Assembly (NCBI RefSeq): GCF_000720765.1
Contig: NZ_JODC01000016.1
Location: 1-64,000 of the forward strand
Direction: 5' to 3'
From: Streptomyces sp. NRRL S-646
GTDB lineage: Bacteria; Actinomycetota; Actinomycetes; Streptomycetales; Streptomycetaceae
Length of the DNA stretch: 64,000 nucleotides
Positions within the stretch are counted from its first letter, which is position 1. Each line of letters begins with the position of its first letter. Below, piece after piece: positions 17,784 through 26,899 of this stretch. A program made the position numbers and the translations under genes. The notes beneath the pieces are model-generated. The model saw only the letters and a program-made list of their open reading frames with translations. It was not told the DNA's origin and ran no database searches.

Positions 17784-18836
17784 ATGACGAGCTCGCGTGT
17801 CTGGCGGCGTCCCACGCTCAACGCAGTTGCCGCACGGGCCGGGGTGTCCACGGCCACGGTGTCGAACGCGCTCAACGGCACCGGACGGCTCTCCGAGGCG
17901 ACCAGGCAGCGTGTGCTGGCCGCGGCACGCGAACTCGGATACGCCCCCGCCAGCACGGCCCGCGCCCTGGCCCGCGGCGCCACCGGAGTGCTCGGCCTGA
18001 CCATGACGACATACGGCGACCTGCCCGTCCCGTACACCGAGATCCCGTACTACGCGGACCTGACGCTGGCCGCCATGGCAGCCGCCCACGAGCGCGGCTA
18101 CCTGCTCACGGTGATGCCGAGTTCCCTGTCACCGTGGATGTGGCTGAACACACCGATGGACGGCGTCATCCACGTCGATCCGCGCGCCGACGACCCGGTG
18201 CGTGCCATCCTGCGGGAGCGTGGCATCCCCATGGTCTGCGACGGCCGGCCACCCCAGCCGCACTGGTACGACGCGTGGGTGGACACCGACTACGAAGCAG
18301 GCCTGCGCCTCCTGCTCGATCACCTCGTGGAGGCCGGCGCCCGGCGGATCGGGCTCTCCCTGCCCCTGCACGACGACGCGTACCCGCACCTGATCGCACA
18401 GGCATACCGGTCATGGTGCGACGAACACCGCATGCCCGCGCTCGTCGAAGAGTACGACTCGCTGCGCGACTACTTCACGGCCGAACAGGACGCGGTCGGC
18501 CGACTCCTCAAATGCGACCCACGACCGGACACCGTCATAGGTGTCTACTCCGACTCCGGCCACAACATCCTCGCCGCCGCACGGCACCACGGGCTTCGGG
18601 TACCGGGGGATCTGCTGGTGGCGTGCATCAGTGAGGATCCGGAGTACGCGATGACGACCCCGCCCCTCACCACGCTCAGCCTCCGCCCGGACCGGGTGGG
18701 CACCGAAGCGGTCGACCTGCTGATCGCTCTCATCAACGCCCGCAGCGGCGTGGATCGGCGACGGCTCGTGCAGCCGGCGCTGGCCCCTCGCCGGTCCACA
18801 CGGCACCCGGTGCGGCGGAGGAACGGCACAGCGTGA
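17784..18836 (+). CDS. LacI family regulator
   Basis: A 350-residue repressor. The LacI helix-turn-helix with hinge is at about residues 10-58 (LNAVAARAGVSTATVSNALN, RQRVLAAARELGYAPASTA). The periplasmic-binding-like effector domain follows, with DGVIHVDPRADDP, VDTDYEAGLRLLLDHL and TTLSLRPDRVGTEAVDLLI. ATG at 17784 follows TTGGGGTACAG; an upstream GTG in the same frame is possible. It is divergent from the exported amidohydrolase. No clear palindrome is visible in the short spacer. The effector may be a small molecule made by the hydrolase. Confidence 0.92.
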   Translation: MTSSRVWRRPTLNAVAARAGVSTATVSNALNGTGRLSEATRQRVLAAARELGYAPASTARALARGATGVLGLTMTTYGDLPVPYTEIPYYADLTLAAMAAAHERGYLLTVMPSSLSPWMWLNTPMDGVIHVDPRADDPVRAILRERGIPMVCDGRPPQPHWYDAWVDTDYEAGLRLLLDHLVEAGARRIGLSLPLHDDAYPHLIAQAYRSWCDEHRMPALVEEYDSLRDYFTAEQDAVGRLLKCDPRPDTVIGVYSDSGHNILAAARHHGLRVPGDLLVACISEDPEYAMTTPPLTTLSLRPDRVGTEAVDLLIALINARSGVDRRRLVQPALAPRRSTRHPVRRRNGTA

Positions 18837-18954
18837 CCCCAGGGCCCCAGAACGCATCGGCGGGGCATGGCCTCGCTGGACAGCTTCATACGCATCTGCC
18901 GTGGACCTGGCGTGCCGTCGCTCATGCGCGGCATACCGGATGCCTGCCCCTGCA

Positions 18955-19249
18955 CCTATCGGCACACGGAGCCGACCGCAAAGCCAACGCGATGCGCGCC
19001 GGCATCGAGAGCACCGTCAACGAGTTCGTCAACGGCCACGGCATGCGACAAGCCCGCTACCGCAGCCAGATCAAGACCCACGTCCAGCACGTCCTCACCG
19101 CCGTCGCCGTCAACATCGAGCGCGTCAAGGCGGAACTGACTACACCAACAGCTGAACGCCGACCTCGAACACCCACCGCCCCCCAGAACTTCCTGGACTG
19201 GCAACGCATCCCACGGCCCACCGCATGGCGCACCGCAGGAAAATCCTGA
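18955..19249 (+). pseudogene. DDE transposase C-terminal remnant (IS1182-like)
   Basis: The frame reads HGADRKANAMRAGIESTVNE, FVNGHGMRQARYRSQIKTHV, QHVLTAVAVNIERV and LDWQRIPRPTAWRT. These are the last conserved helices of IS1182-type transposases, with the final glutamate in IESTVNEF. The N-terminal two thirds and both terminal repeats are absent. It stops 4 bp before the convergent Nudix stop. Confidence 0.7.
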
Positions 19250-19252
19250 CGG

Positions 19253-19681
19253 TCAGGATTGCGCGGTCCGGAACGCCAGATAGCGGCTGAAGGCTTCGTG
19301 ACTGTCGGGGGTGAAGCGCCACCCCAGCAGGGCCGACCGCAGCTCCGGCTCCGTCAGCCAGCCATGCCAGGCGACCTCATCGGGATCGGGGACCACGGCA
19401 TCCGACACCACGGCTTCGTGCACACCGAGCCAGTGAGGGCTCAAACCGCTGCGGTTGATGAACGTGAACAGCAAGCGCGGCAGCACACGAATGTCCAGCT
19501 CTTCAGCCAACTCCCGTGCAGCGGCCTGCTCATAGGACTCACCGACATCCACCGCGCCACCGACCACAACCTCGTAGAGCCCGGGGAAGCGCGACAGCTG
19601 CTCCGACCGCCGATGGACGAGGATCCGCTCACGCTCATCACGACACACCGTCACGGCGACACGGCGACACGGTGCAGCCAA
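19253..19681 (-). CDS. Nudix hydrolase
   Basis: A 142-residue Nudix protein with a complete box: GGAVDVGESYEQAAARELAE continuing ELDI (G-x5-E-x7-REUxEE), residues about 41-63. FPGLYEVVVGG before it and VAWHGWLTEPEL after it resemble IDI-type or NUDIX 1.2 hydrolases acting on nucleoside or isoprenoid diphosphates. The start is uncertain: TTG at 19681 has GAGGG almost touching it, and an in-frame GTG lies 9 codons later. The DNA there carries a short tandem repeat of GTCGCCGT. It converges with a transposase remnant. Confidence 0.85.
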   Translation of the reverse strand: MAAPCRRVAVTVCRDERERILVHRRSEQLSRFPGLYEVVVGGAVDVGESYEQAAARELAEELDIRVLPRLLFTFINRSGLSPHWLGVHEAVVSDAVVPDPDEVAWHGWLTEPELRSALLGWRFTPDSHEAFSRYLAFRTAQS

Positions 19682-19802
19682 CCCTCAAGGTTCCGGCTGT
19701 AGTACGGGTACCGTGTCGAGAGGCGATCGTGTCGGCCGAGTTTCCCGTAGCTCAGGGAACGCACCCGAACCCGAACCCGTGGGGATCTACGTAGTTTTAC
19801 GG

Positions 19803-20343
19803 ATGTCGGCTGACCACGGCCTCAACGATGGTGAGTTCCACCCGGCGGGACGCCGTCTTCGGCGCCCAGGTCACTTCAGGGAGGAACTCGTGCTTGACGC
19901 TCTCGCCGAGGCATTCGCGGACGAGCAGCACTACGCTCCTCTCGCGGCGATAGCGGACCCGGGCCCGCGCTTCGCGCCCAGCCGGGTGCCGGCCGGCTGG
20001 TGCCGAACGGACCAGGAGATCACCCGCATGTCGTGCCTGAGGGAAGCCGGTCTGCACGCCGGACTCGCCGGACCGGCGTACTTCCTCGCCGACCACGCCG
20101 AACTGGCCGGTGGCGAGACCCGCCGCCACAACGCGGTCCGGACCGCCACCGGCCTGCTGAAGTACGCCATCCCGCACACTCATGGCGCCCTCTTCCTCGG
20201 CAAAGGTTCGCACCGCTTCAGCGCCGATTTGTACCAGCGGAGGGGCCGGGGTGCTGATTGGCACTGCACCGCGTCCTGCACGCTGCGGGTGACGAGCTGT
20301 TCACCTTGGACAGCGCGGCGCAGCCCCCGCTGCCGCTGCCATG
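19803..20343 (+). pseudogene. Unrecognised protein, probably frameshifted near its end
   Basis: I do not recognise the family. From ATG 19803 the frame has good coding character to about 20255 (HFREELVLDALAEAFADEQH, GLHAGLAGPAYFLADHAELA, RTATGLLKYAIPHTHGALFL). Beyond that its composition degrades to Cys/Arg-rich text, while the neighbouring frame reads LALHRVLHAAGDELFTLDSA and stops at 20343. The simplest reading is one indel near 20255. There is no clear ribosome binding site. The stop is 50 bp before the next membrane-protein gene. Confidence 0.4.
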
Positions 20344-20392
20344 ACGTCAGAACGCCCGAATCGCCACACACAGAAAGAGCAGGTGATCGCAT

Positions 20393-21256
20393 ATGAAACG
20401 GACGTGGCGGATTGCGGGACGGGCGAAGGGTCAAGTGGCTGTGAGTCCGGTGATCGCAGATCGGTGGAGGTCGGCCGTCCGGCCGGGGGTGGACGGCCGC
20501 CTCCGGGACATCCTCTGGCCCGCGTCCTTCCCGAATGCGCCCCGGGCCCGTGTCTATGCGCACGCGCTTGCCGCGCTGGTCGTCGTCACGGCGATGTGCG
20601 CGACGTTCAGCGGCTTCTACTGGGCTGACGACCCCCAGGTCAGCGAGTACCGCGCGGGCCCGCGCGGGGTGGCGCTGGCGATGGCAGTGCCAGCGCTGGG
20701 GATGGCAGTTCCGCTGCTGCTGATGTGCATCCTGCTGGCCGGCGCCCTGCGGACCTGGCCCAGGGCGCCGCACCGGGCGCTGCCCGCTGTGGCCTGGACG
20801 GCGATGCTCGCGACCTTCCTGTGGTGGTCGTGGTGGCGTGACGGGCACGGAAACATGGGCGTGGCGGTGCTGCTGGTCCTGACGTGCGCCCTGCTCGCCT
20901 GGATTCTGCTGGCTGGCGGGGTGCAGTATCCGGTGCTGGCAGCCGTGGCCTGGATGTCATCGGCGCTCATGACCTTCCTGGTGCTGCTGTTCACCTCGTT
21001 GACGAACGACAGCGACTACTGCACGGCGAACGAGGCCGTGCATCCGGTGTCGGCGAATGTGGTGCTCCTGTGCGTGTTGGCGGCACTGGCCGCCGGATCC
21101 TTGGCGGGGTGGGTCGCATGGCTGCTCTCGCGTCGCAGGGCGCGGCCGTTGGTGCTGTACGCAATTTGGCTCGCCACGATCACCGCGACAGTCGTACTGA
21201 CCCTGGCACCGCCGCTCCATGCGGCTCAGACCTGCGGCCCGTCCGGGATCGGCTGA
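20393..21256 (+). CDS. Multi-pass membrane protein, unknown function (paralog 1)
   Basis: A 287-residue hydrophobic protein with about six to seven membrane segments (e.g. AHALAALVVVTAMCATFSGF, LAMAVPALGMAVPLLLMCIL, VAVLLVLTCALLAWILLAG, LYAIWLATITATVVLTLA). A soluble N-terminus of about 50 residues precedes them. Family unknown. WPASFPNAPRARVYAHALAA and FYWADDP recur almost unchanged in the shorter protein at 24401, as do DSDYCTA and LAALAAGS, so the two are paralogs. They flank a TnpB element and a serpin gene. ATG at 20393; a run of A and G in the preceding CAGAAAGAGCAGG is a plausible ribosome binding site. Confidence 0.75.
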   Translation: MKRTWRIAGRAKGQVAVSPVIADRWRSAVRPGVDGRLRDILWPASFPNAPRARVYAHALAALVVVTAMCATFSGFYWADDPQVSEYRAGPRGVALAMAVPALGMAVPLLLMCILLAGALRTWPRAPHRALPAVAWTAMLATFLWWSWWRDGHGNMGVAVLLVLTCALLAWILLAGGVQYPVLAAVAWMSSALMTFLVLLFTSLTNDSDYCTANEAVHPVSANVVLLCVLAALAAGSLAGWVAWLLSRRRARPLVLYAIWLATITATVVLTLAPPLHAAQTCGPSGIG

Positions 21257-21549
21257 ACTTGTCCTACCTTCCAAGCGTGGGTTTGAGCTGTCCTTCGTAA
21301 GATCGGCGGGCCCGGGGGTTCTGGCGAGGCGGTCCGCACCGGAGCGATTGCCGACGCAGGAAGCGTCGCTGCCCTGCTCCTTGCAGGGCTCACGCGGGAG
21401 CAGTCATAGGCACGACAGGCTCTCCTCTGCCTGTTCCGGAGCTGGGTCAGGGCTTTCGGTTCTGGATGCGGACGACCGCTGCGGTGATCGCGGCGACCCC
21501 GCCGCCGAGCATCCCTGCCGACGATTGCGTCAGTTGCTCTTGACTTGTA

Positions 21550-21569
21550 CTCCCTCCTGAAGCAGGGAG
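21550..21569 (-). ncRNA. Right-end hairpin and probable 3' part of omega RNA
   Basis: On the minus strand CTCCCT and AGGGAG enclose an 8-nt loop in the context GAATCTCCCTGCTTCAGGAG. This is the usual right-end stem of TnpB elements, where the 3' end of tnpB overlaps the guide RNA scaffold. Only this terminal stem is supported; the full RNA was not folded. Confidence 0.5.
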
Positions 21570-21599
21570 ATTCTGGCCATCTCGTTCGTTGCGGTGCCG

Positions 21600-22719
21600 C
21601 TACGCGGCACGCGCTTGGAGCGGGATTCCACGACTTCCTGTTTCTCCGCGCTGTGCCGGGACGAGTCCCGGTCTTACCGGCGCTCCGCAGGCCGATACCG
21701 CCAGTCCGGCGGCCTGTTTCACATTGATCGCGGCGTTGTGGTCCCGGTCGTGGACGGTGCCACACATGGGGCAGGTCCACTCCCGTACTTGCAGGGGCTT
21801 GGGCCCGTCCCGATGTCCGCAGGTGGAGCACACCTGGCTGGTGGGCTCGAACCTGCCGATCCTGACGAAGGTCCGCCCGTACCGCTGCGCCTTGTATTCG
21901 AGCATGCCGACGAACTGTGACCAGCCCGCGTCCTGCACACTCTTGGCGTGGAGAGCTGGTGGTGGAACTCCTTGCGCGCATCAGCCACAGCCGCGTGAGC
22001 ACGGGCCACCTTCAGCCGGGCCTTCGCCCGGTTCTTCGACCCCTTCTGTTTGCGGGCCAGCTCCCGCTGGACTTTCTTCAGCTTCTTCTCCGCCCGGCGC
22101 AGAAACGGGGGAGGGTGAGGCCCAGGTCGATGCCGATCGCGGCCTCGGGGTCCGGCTCCGCCCAGCGGGCCCGGTCCGTCTCGTCGTCGGTGTCGATGAC
22201 AAAGCTGGCAAAGTAACGGCCCGCCGCATCCAGGACCACCGTCACACTCGACGGCGTCACCGGTAGGACCCGTGACCACTTGACCTTCACATCGCCGATC
22301 TTCGGCAGCGACAGCCGCCCACTGCTCGTGATCTTCCAGCGGGCGTTGGCCGTGAACCGGATGGCCTGCCGCGAGTCCTTGCGCGACCTGAAACGCGGCG
22401 CACCCACCCGCTTCCCCTTACGCTCCCCCTTCAACGAGGCGAAGAAGTTCTTGTACGCGGCTTCCACATCCCGCAAAGCCTGCTGCAGAACGACCGACGA
22501 CACCTCGGCCAGCCAGGAGCGTTCGGGGGTCTTCTTTGCCCGGGTGATCAACCGCTGGGACAGGACGGCGGCACCGGGGTAGGGCTCCTGGGCCGCGCGG
22601 GCATCCTCACGGGCGCGTACCGCGTCGTTGAACACGACACGGACACACCCGAACGCCCTTGCCAACGCGACGCGTTGACCAGGCTCCGGGTACAACCGGA
22701 AGGCGTACCGAAGCTGCAT
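21600..22719 (-). pseudogene. tnpB: TnpB with two internal deletions
   Basis: The ATG at 22719 starts MQLRYAFRLYPEPGQRVALA, the normal N-terminus. The frame runs through the first RuvC aspartate (IGIDLGLT), then lacks about a dozen residues and continues in another frame (FLRRAEKKLKKVQRELARKQ). After EFHHQLST a second gap removes the segment with the catalytic glutamate (normally VEDL). A third frame then gives GWSQFVGMLEYKAQRYGRTF, the zinc ribbon CSTCGHRDGP / CPMCG and the last aspartate in HDRDHNAAIN. Each break shifts the frame, and loss of the glutamate means no nuclease even if read through. Confidence 0.85.
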
Positions 22720-22925
22720 TCGGCGATCGAACGAACACACGACACCCCCTGTCGCCGGGAACACCCGTTCCCTGCTTCACCCCTCGTGACGGCAACGTCC
22801 GGCTCCCTTATGGCCGCACCGTCCGGCTCCGCCGGAACGACACCGCGACGCTCCGCGCCGCACTCACGAGATTCGCCTCACCACCGGGCTGACGCCCGAT
22901 GCACTGCGAATGAAACTCGGTAGCA

Positions 22926-23160
22926 CCAGATCGGCCAAGTCAGTCCGTCGCTGGTGGATCTGGTTGAGGCTCTGCTGCTCGAAGTCCAGCTCGACCAACC
23001 GCAGGATGCGCTTGCCGGCGCCCGGGACCACGCGCTCCCGTGTGGCGGCACGCCGCTTCTGAGCTACTTGCGTCTTCTCTCCGGCCTGCGGGACGGCGAC
23101 CGTCTGACCCCGCGGCTGATACGTACCCCTCTACGCGATTGCACTGATGCCGAGGCCGGA
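22926..23160. other. Short unassigned stretch beside the IS end
   Basis: The minus strand reads KRRAATRERVVPGAGKRILR then LVELDFEQQSLNQIHQRRTD from about 23050 to 22945. This has coding character and could be the tail of a gene cut by the IS. No start or family is recognised. Confidence 0.35.
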
Positions 23161-23250
23161 TAGGGTGCGACAAGCTTGTCGTTCTGCACTGAGACGCCCG
23201 ATCCGTTCGGGCCGGTCCGCACCGTGCGGACGGTGCGAGGGGGAGGCCGA

Positions 23251-24408
23251 GTGACGGCACACGTCATACCTGTTCAACATGTCGGTCACGTCCGGGAGTT
23301 CGCGGAGCGCCTGCTGACGTCGGTGGTCCGGGACGCGGCGGTGCGGGACGCGTACGGCGACTTCACCTGTTCACCCGCGGGCCTGTGGCTCGCGCTGTCG
23401 GCCGTGGCGTCCGGGACGGAGTCGGGAACGGCTCGGGAACTGCGTGACCTGCTCGGTGTGGCCGGGCCGGACGCCGCCATCGCTGTCACCGAGGTGACGG
23501 GACAGCTGGCACAGACGCAAGGCGTTGCGGTCGCGACAGGCGTGTGGTCGCGGGGCGGGGTCTACCGGGACTACCGCGAGCGCCTGCCGGACGTCCGCTT
23601 CGGGCACCTGGACCTCGCCGACGTGCGGACGCTCGATGCCTGGGTACGCGAGGCGACCGGCGGAATGATCCGCGAGCTCCCGGACGGCCCGAAGGGGGAA
23701 GAACTCCTTCTGCTCGTCAACGCGCTTCAGTTGGACGGCACTTGGGCGTCACGGTTCAAGCAGGAGGCGACGTCCGACCAGATCTTCACCGACGCCCGGG
23801 GCGTCGAGCACGTCGTCCCGACGATGGCCAGGTCGCTGCCTCGGCCGTCGTACGCGTGGACCGTGGAGGCCCCGTCCGGAAACCCGGCGGACGAGGTGGA
23901 CGTGGTGGCGCTGCTGTGCACCGCGGGGCCAGAGCGACGGCCGCTGCAGGTCAGTTGTGTGCTGGGAGCGCCCGGCCGAGGCCCGGCGGAAGTCCTGCCC
24001 GCCGCCTGGGCGGCGCACGAGCGCCGGCGCCCGATCGACGCGGACGCGGTCACTATCACGCTCCCACGGCTCCACCTGCATACGCGCCTGCACGCGGAGC
24101 GGCTCCTGGCCTCGCTCGGCGCGCCCCTGGCCGTGTCCGAGCTCGCCGACTTCTCCGGCATGTCCCCCGAGCCGCTGCGCGTCGACAGGGTCGCTCAGGA
24201 CTCGGTGCTGAGGATCGACGAGCAGGGGGTCCGGGCGGCTGCGGTGGCGCAGATGTGGCAGAGGACGCTGAGCGTCTCCGGCCGTGAACCGCGCACCAGG
24301 CACATCGCCTTCGACAGGCCGTTCGGCCTCGTGGTCTTCGCCGGCGACACCGGATTGCCGTTGTTCACCGCCTGGCAGGCGTCCGCACCCCGGTCGCCCC
24401 ATGTCTGA
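23251..24408 (+). CDS. Serpin (serine protease inhibitor family I4)
   Basis: A 385-residue serpin, near the family norm of 350-400. Visible landmarks: CSPAGLWLALSAVASG (helix B and serpin start), ELLLLVNALQLDGTWASRF (the N-A-ixFxG.W..F strand), VTITLPRLHLHTRL, and the closing FDRPFGLVVFAGDTGLPLFT. The hinge of the reactive-centre loop is DEQGVRAAAVAQMW, close to the alanine-rich consensus of inhibitory serpins. There is no signal peptide, so it may be cytoplasmic. GTG at 23251 is preferred because GGGGGAGG lies 5 nt before it; the frame is open to 23176 without such a site. Serpins are uncommon in bacteria. Its stop overlaps the next start by 8 nt. Confidence 0.88.
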   Translation: MTAHVIPVQHVGHVREFAERLLTSVVRDAAVRDAYGDFTCSPAGLWLALSAVASGTESGTARELRDLLGVAGPDAAIAVTEVTGQLAQTQGVAVATGVWSRGGVYRDYRERLPDVRFGHLDLADVRTLDAWVREATGGMIRELPDGPKGEELLLLVNALQLDGTWASRFKQEATSDQIFTDARGVEHVVPTMARSLPRPSYAWTVEAPSGNPADEVDVVALLCTAGPERRPLQVSCVLGAPGRGPAEVLPAAWAAHERRRPIDADAVTITLPRLHLHTRLHAERLLASLGAPLAVSELADFSGMSPEPLRVDRVAQDSVLRIDEQGVRAAAVAQMWQRTLSVSGREPRTRHIAFDRPFGLVVFAGDTGLPLFTAWQASAPRSPHV

Positions 24409-24976
24409 CGGGGTGGGCCGGGGGCCGGTCATGCAGCTGAGGCGCGAGTACGGGAGACGGACGGCCCGTGTACGTGCGATTTCAGGCATATGGGGAGTGG
24501 TGTGGCCCGCTTCGTTTCCGGGCGCGCCCAGGGCTCGGTCGACCGCGCACGCGCTTGCTGTAGTCGTGCTCGTGACGGCGGTGTGCGGGGCGTACATCGC
24601 CTTCTACTGGGCCGACGATCCGCAGGCCGACTCCCAGTCCCGCGTCGACGTGCTGACAGCGGGCCGGTCGACGATGGCGACGTACTGGCTGCTGGTCACG
24701 CCGGCGGGGCCAGCGGCGAAGGCCGTGACGCCGCTGCTGATCCTTCGTACCGCCTTGATGGACGACAGCGGCTACTGCACGGCACTGGTGCCCACGCATC
24801 CGCTGTTGGGCCGTGTGCTGCCCATCAGTGTGCTGGTCGCGTTGGCCGCGGGCTCGGCGGCCACGTGGATCATGTCGGTGCTCTCGCCTCGCCGGGCACG
24901 GCCTGCGGCCCAGACCTGCGACTCGGAGGCGGGCGCCCGAGGGATATCCAGCAGTGCTGCGGGGAAGCCGTGGTGA
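24401..24976 (+). CDS. Membrane protein, shortened paralog of the 20393 gene (paralog 2)
   Basis: A 191-residue protein with about three to four membrane segments. WPASFPGAPRARSTAHALAV, FYWADDPQAD, DDSGYCTALVPTHPL and LVALAAGSAATW align with the ends of the 287-residue paralog. The middle membrane segments of that protein are missing here, so this copy is internally deleted or the other is expanded. The start is ATG at 24401, which overlaps the serpin stop by 8 nt; ATG at 24431 is an alternative. The stop overlaps the next GTG by 4 nt. The three genes are thus translationally coupled. Function unknown. Confidence 0.7.
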   Translation: MSDGVGRGPVMQLRREYGRRTARVRAISGIWGVVWPASFPGAPRARSTAHALAVVVLVTAVCGAYIAFYWADDPQADSQSRVDVLTAGRSTMATYWLLVTPAGPAAKAVTPLLILRTALMDDSGYCTALVPTHPLLGRVLPISVLVALAAGSAATWIMSVLSPRRARPAAQTCDSEAGARGISSSAAGKPW

Positions 24977-26274
24977 CCCTTCTCATGGCATTCGTCTTCG
25001 GCCCGCTGCTGTACGCAGCCGCGGTGTACGGCGTACGCAGACGGGAGACTCTGCCACCCCTGCCCAGCCCCCCACCCCATCGTGAGCTGGCCGCGCCTGT
25101 GGTGAATCTGCTGTTCGGTCGAGGGGAGGTCACGCCCAAGGCGATCGAGACGACCAGCCTCCAACTCGTTGCAGCGGGTCAGCTGCGGCTCGAGCGCAAA
25201 GCAGACGGCACGCCGACCGTGCGCCTCACCCCCGCCGCTGAGGACAACCGACACCTGCGACCCTTCGAGCAACTGCTCCTCGAACGGATCCGCCACCGCT
25301 GCCGCGACAACGTCGACCGGGTGCCCATAGAGGCGCTGGGGCCTGGGGACGGCGACGAGTACTGGATATGGTGGCGGGGCTTTCAACAAAGCGTTCAGGA
25401 CGAGGCGATGGCCCTCGGTCTGATCCGCCCGGCCCGCGAGAAGTACCTGACTTGGACGCTGAGGATCGCCGGGTGTCTTGTGTGGGCGGGCCTGCTGTAC
25501 GGCTGCGCCGAGTTGGGCGGCGACGTCTTCGACGTAGCCTTCCAAGCGACTGTCATCGTCTTTGTCCTGCTGGGCTTCTGGTACGAACGTTTCCCGCGCA
25601 GGTCCGGTCCCCGGCTTACTCCTGCTGGCCGCCAGGCCGCGGCCCGGTGGCGCAACAGCGCGCAGGCCACCTCACATCGCCCTCCGAAACGGCAGGTGGG
25701 GGCGAACGGCCCCGAGTCGGCACTCCCCGTTCGCGAGTCCCGCCGTATCTGGTCCTCGTACAACAAGTCGTGGCATGTCGTCGACACGGCGCCGCTGGAC
25801 CCGCCGCGCTGGGGCCGCATGTGGCAACTCGTCGTCGTGGCCCTCACCGCCTGCGCCATGACAGCGTCACTGGTCATGACCGCGCGCACTGCCTACGACG
25901 CGGCTGTCTGCGCCGTCCCGGTTCTGATCGGCGTGGTCCTGGCGGGTCTCTGGCTGCCGGCGCATCGCCGAATCCGCAGTCTCCCGGCCGAGTTGACCTT
26001 CCGTGGTGTGGTCATCTGCCGTTGGGACTTCACCACTCATTACGACGATCCGCCGACCTTCATCACGCACTACTGCTGCTCGATCGAGCACCCCGAATCC
26101 CGCCAGGGGTGGTCCTTCGAAGTGGACGAATGGCACCGGCCGATGTTCTCCACGGAGTCCAACCCCCAGCTGAAGGACCGCTTCAAAGTGGGCGACGTGG
26201 TCGACGTGCACTGCAGCCCCCGCCGACGCAAGATCCATCAGATCGTCGTGGTCGAGGCAACTACGAGAAGTTGA
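24973..26274 (+). CDS. DUF2207-like membrane protein
   Basis: A 433-residue protein. An N-terminal membrane helix (TLLMAFVFGPLLYAAAVYGV) comes first. Then a cytosolic winged-helix-like region reads LFGRGEVTPKAIETTSLQLV, AAGQLRLERKADG and LRPFEQLLLERI, as in DUF2207-type proteins. Two pairs of later helices follow (around 172-210 and 290-330), and a soluble tail ends FKVGDVVDVHCSPRRRKIHQ. The start GTG overlaps the previous stop (GTGA), so it is the last gene of the serpin operon; a hairpin follows at 26321. Its role is unknown. The operon suggests a membrane-linked partner of the serpin and of the 24401 protein. Confidence 0.7.
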   Translation: MTLLMAFVFGPLLYAAAVYGVRRRETLPPLPSPPPHRELAAPVVNLLFGRGEVTPKAIETTSLQLVAAGQLRLERKADGTPTVRLTPAAEDNRHLRPFEQLLLERIRHRCRDNVDRVPIEALGPGDGDEYWIWWRGFQQSVQDEAMALGLIRPAREKYLTWTLRIAGCLVWAGLLYGCAELGGDVFDVAFQATVIVFVLLGFWYERFPRRSGPRLTPAGRQAAARWRNSAQATSHRPPKRQVGANGPESALPVRESRRIWSSYNKSWHVVDTAPLDPPRWGRMWQLVVVALTACAMTASLVMTARTAYDAAVCAVPVLIGVVLAGLWLPAHRRIRSLPAELTFRGVVICRWDFTTHYDDPPTFITHYCCSIEHPESRQGWSFEVDEWHRPMFSTESNPQLKDRFKVGDVVDVHCSPRRRKIHQIVVVEATTRS

Positions 26275-26320
26275 TCAACATCTTCATGGTTTCCTCCTGG
26301 TGAGGCTGGCAGGTGGGCTG

Positions 26321-26344
26321 CTGACCTGGGTTTCAGCAGGTCAG
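26321..26344 (+). terminator. Hairpin after the serpin operon
   Basis: CTGACCTG / CAGGTCAG with an 8-nt loop, 47 bp after the stop at 26274. Confidence 0.55.
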
Positions 26345-26586
26345 GCCGAGTCAGATCAGTAGTCCCTACCTTGTTGATCGGGATGAGCGGGCCATTCGTA
26401 GGGTGGGCTCACCCAGGGGTGTCGGGTGTGGCTCTCAGTAGTCTGCCGACCATGGCTAGCGTCGATTGGCCGCCCGACACCCCCTGACGACTCGGCTGCT
26501 GATTGGTAATTGCGAACCGATCGCTGAATAGGGACTCGCCAGCGAGGTCGTCTGCGGGGTACAGGCAAGCGATCCGTGGAGAGCAT

Positions 26587-26775
26587 GTGGCAGCGATCTG
26601 GGCCGGCATCGACGCTGGCAAGGGCCATCACCACTGCGTGGTGATCGACGACACCGGCAGGCATCTGCTGTCGAGGCGGGTTGCCAACAACGAAGAACAC
26701 CTGCTGCGGCTTCTCGTCGACGTCTGCGACCTGGGTGAAGACGTCATCTCTGGAGGGCGATGCGGCAGCCCCGAG
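26587..26775 (+). pseudogene. IS110 family transposase, N-terminal fragment
   Basis: GTG at 26587 begins AAIWAGIDAGKGHHHCVVID, the DEDD-domain start of IS110 transposases with the first catalytic aspartate. It continues RRVANNEEHLLRLLVDVCDL and loses the family pattern after GEDVI near 26760. The rest of the transposase is not here. A separate IS110 C-terminal fragment in the same orientation is at 40560-41087. Upstream DNA from about 26400 may hold the left end of the element, including the bridge-RNA region. Confidence 0.75.
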
Positions 26776-26899
26776 TTGGCGTTGGGCTGCCGCAGGACCC
26801 GAGTTCCCGTACGCACGGCAATCCGGCGGATTCCCGCCAGTAGTGTGGGACCGCCTGTGCGAGTGCGCAGGCGGGGGCTTGACCAGGGGGACACCAGGC

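Larger units (their letters stand above)
21540..22925 (-). mobile_element. Defective IS200/IS605-type (TnpB-only) element
   Basis: The element consists of an upstream flank shared with the copy at the window start, a broken tnpB, and a right-end hairpin (21550-21569) followed by TCAA on the minus strand. No TnpA (Y1 transposase) gene is present. In this family the sequence just beyond the right end acts as the guide of the omega RNA; here that would begin GAGCAACTGACGCAATC. Ends are inferred from the repeat comparison and the hairpin. Confidence 0.65.
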
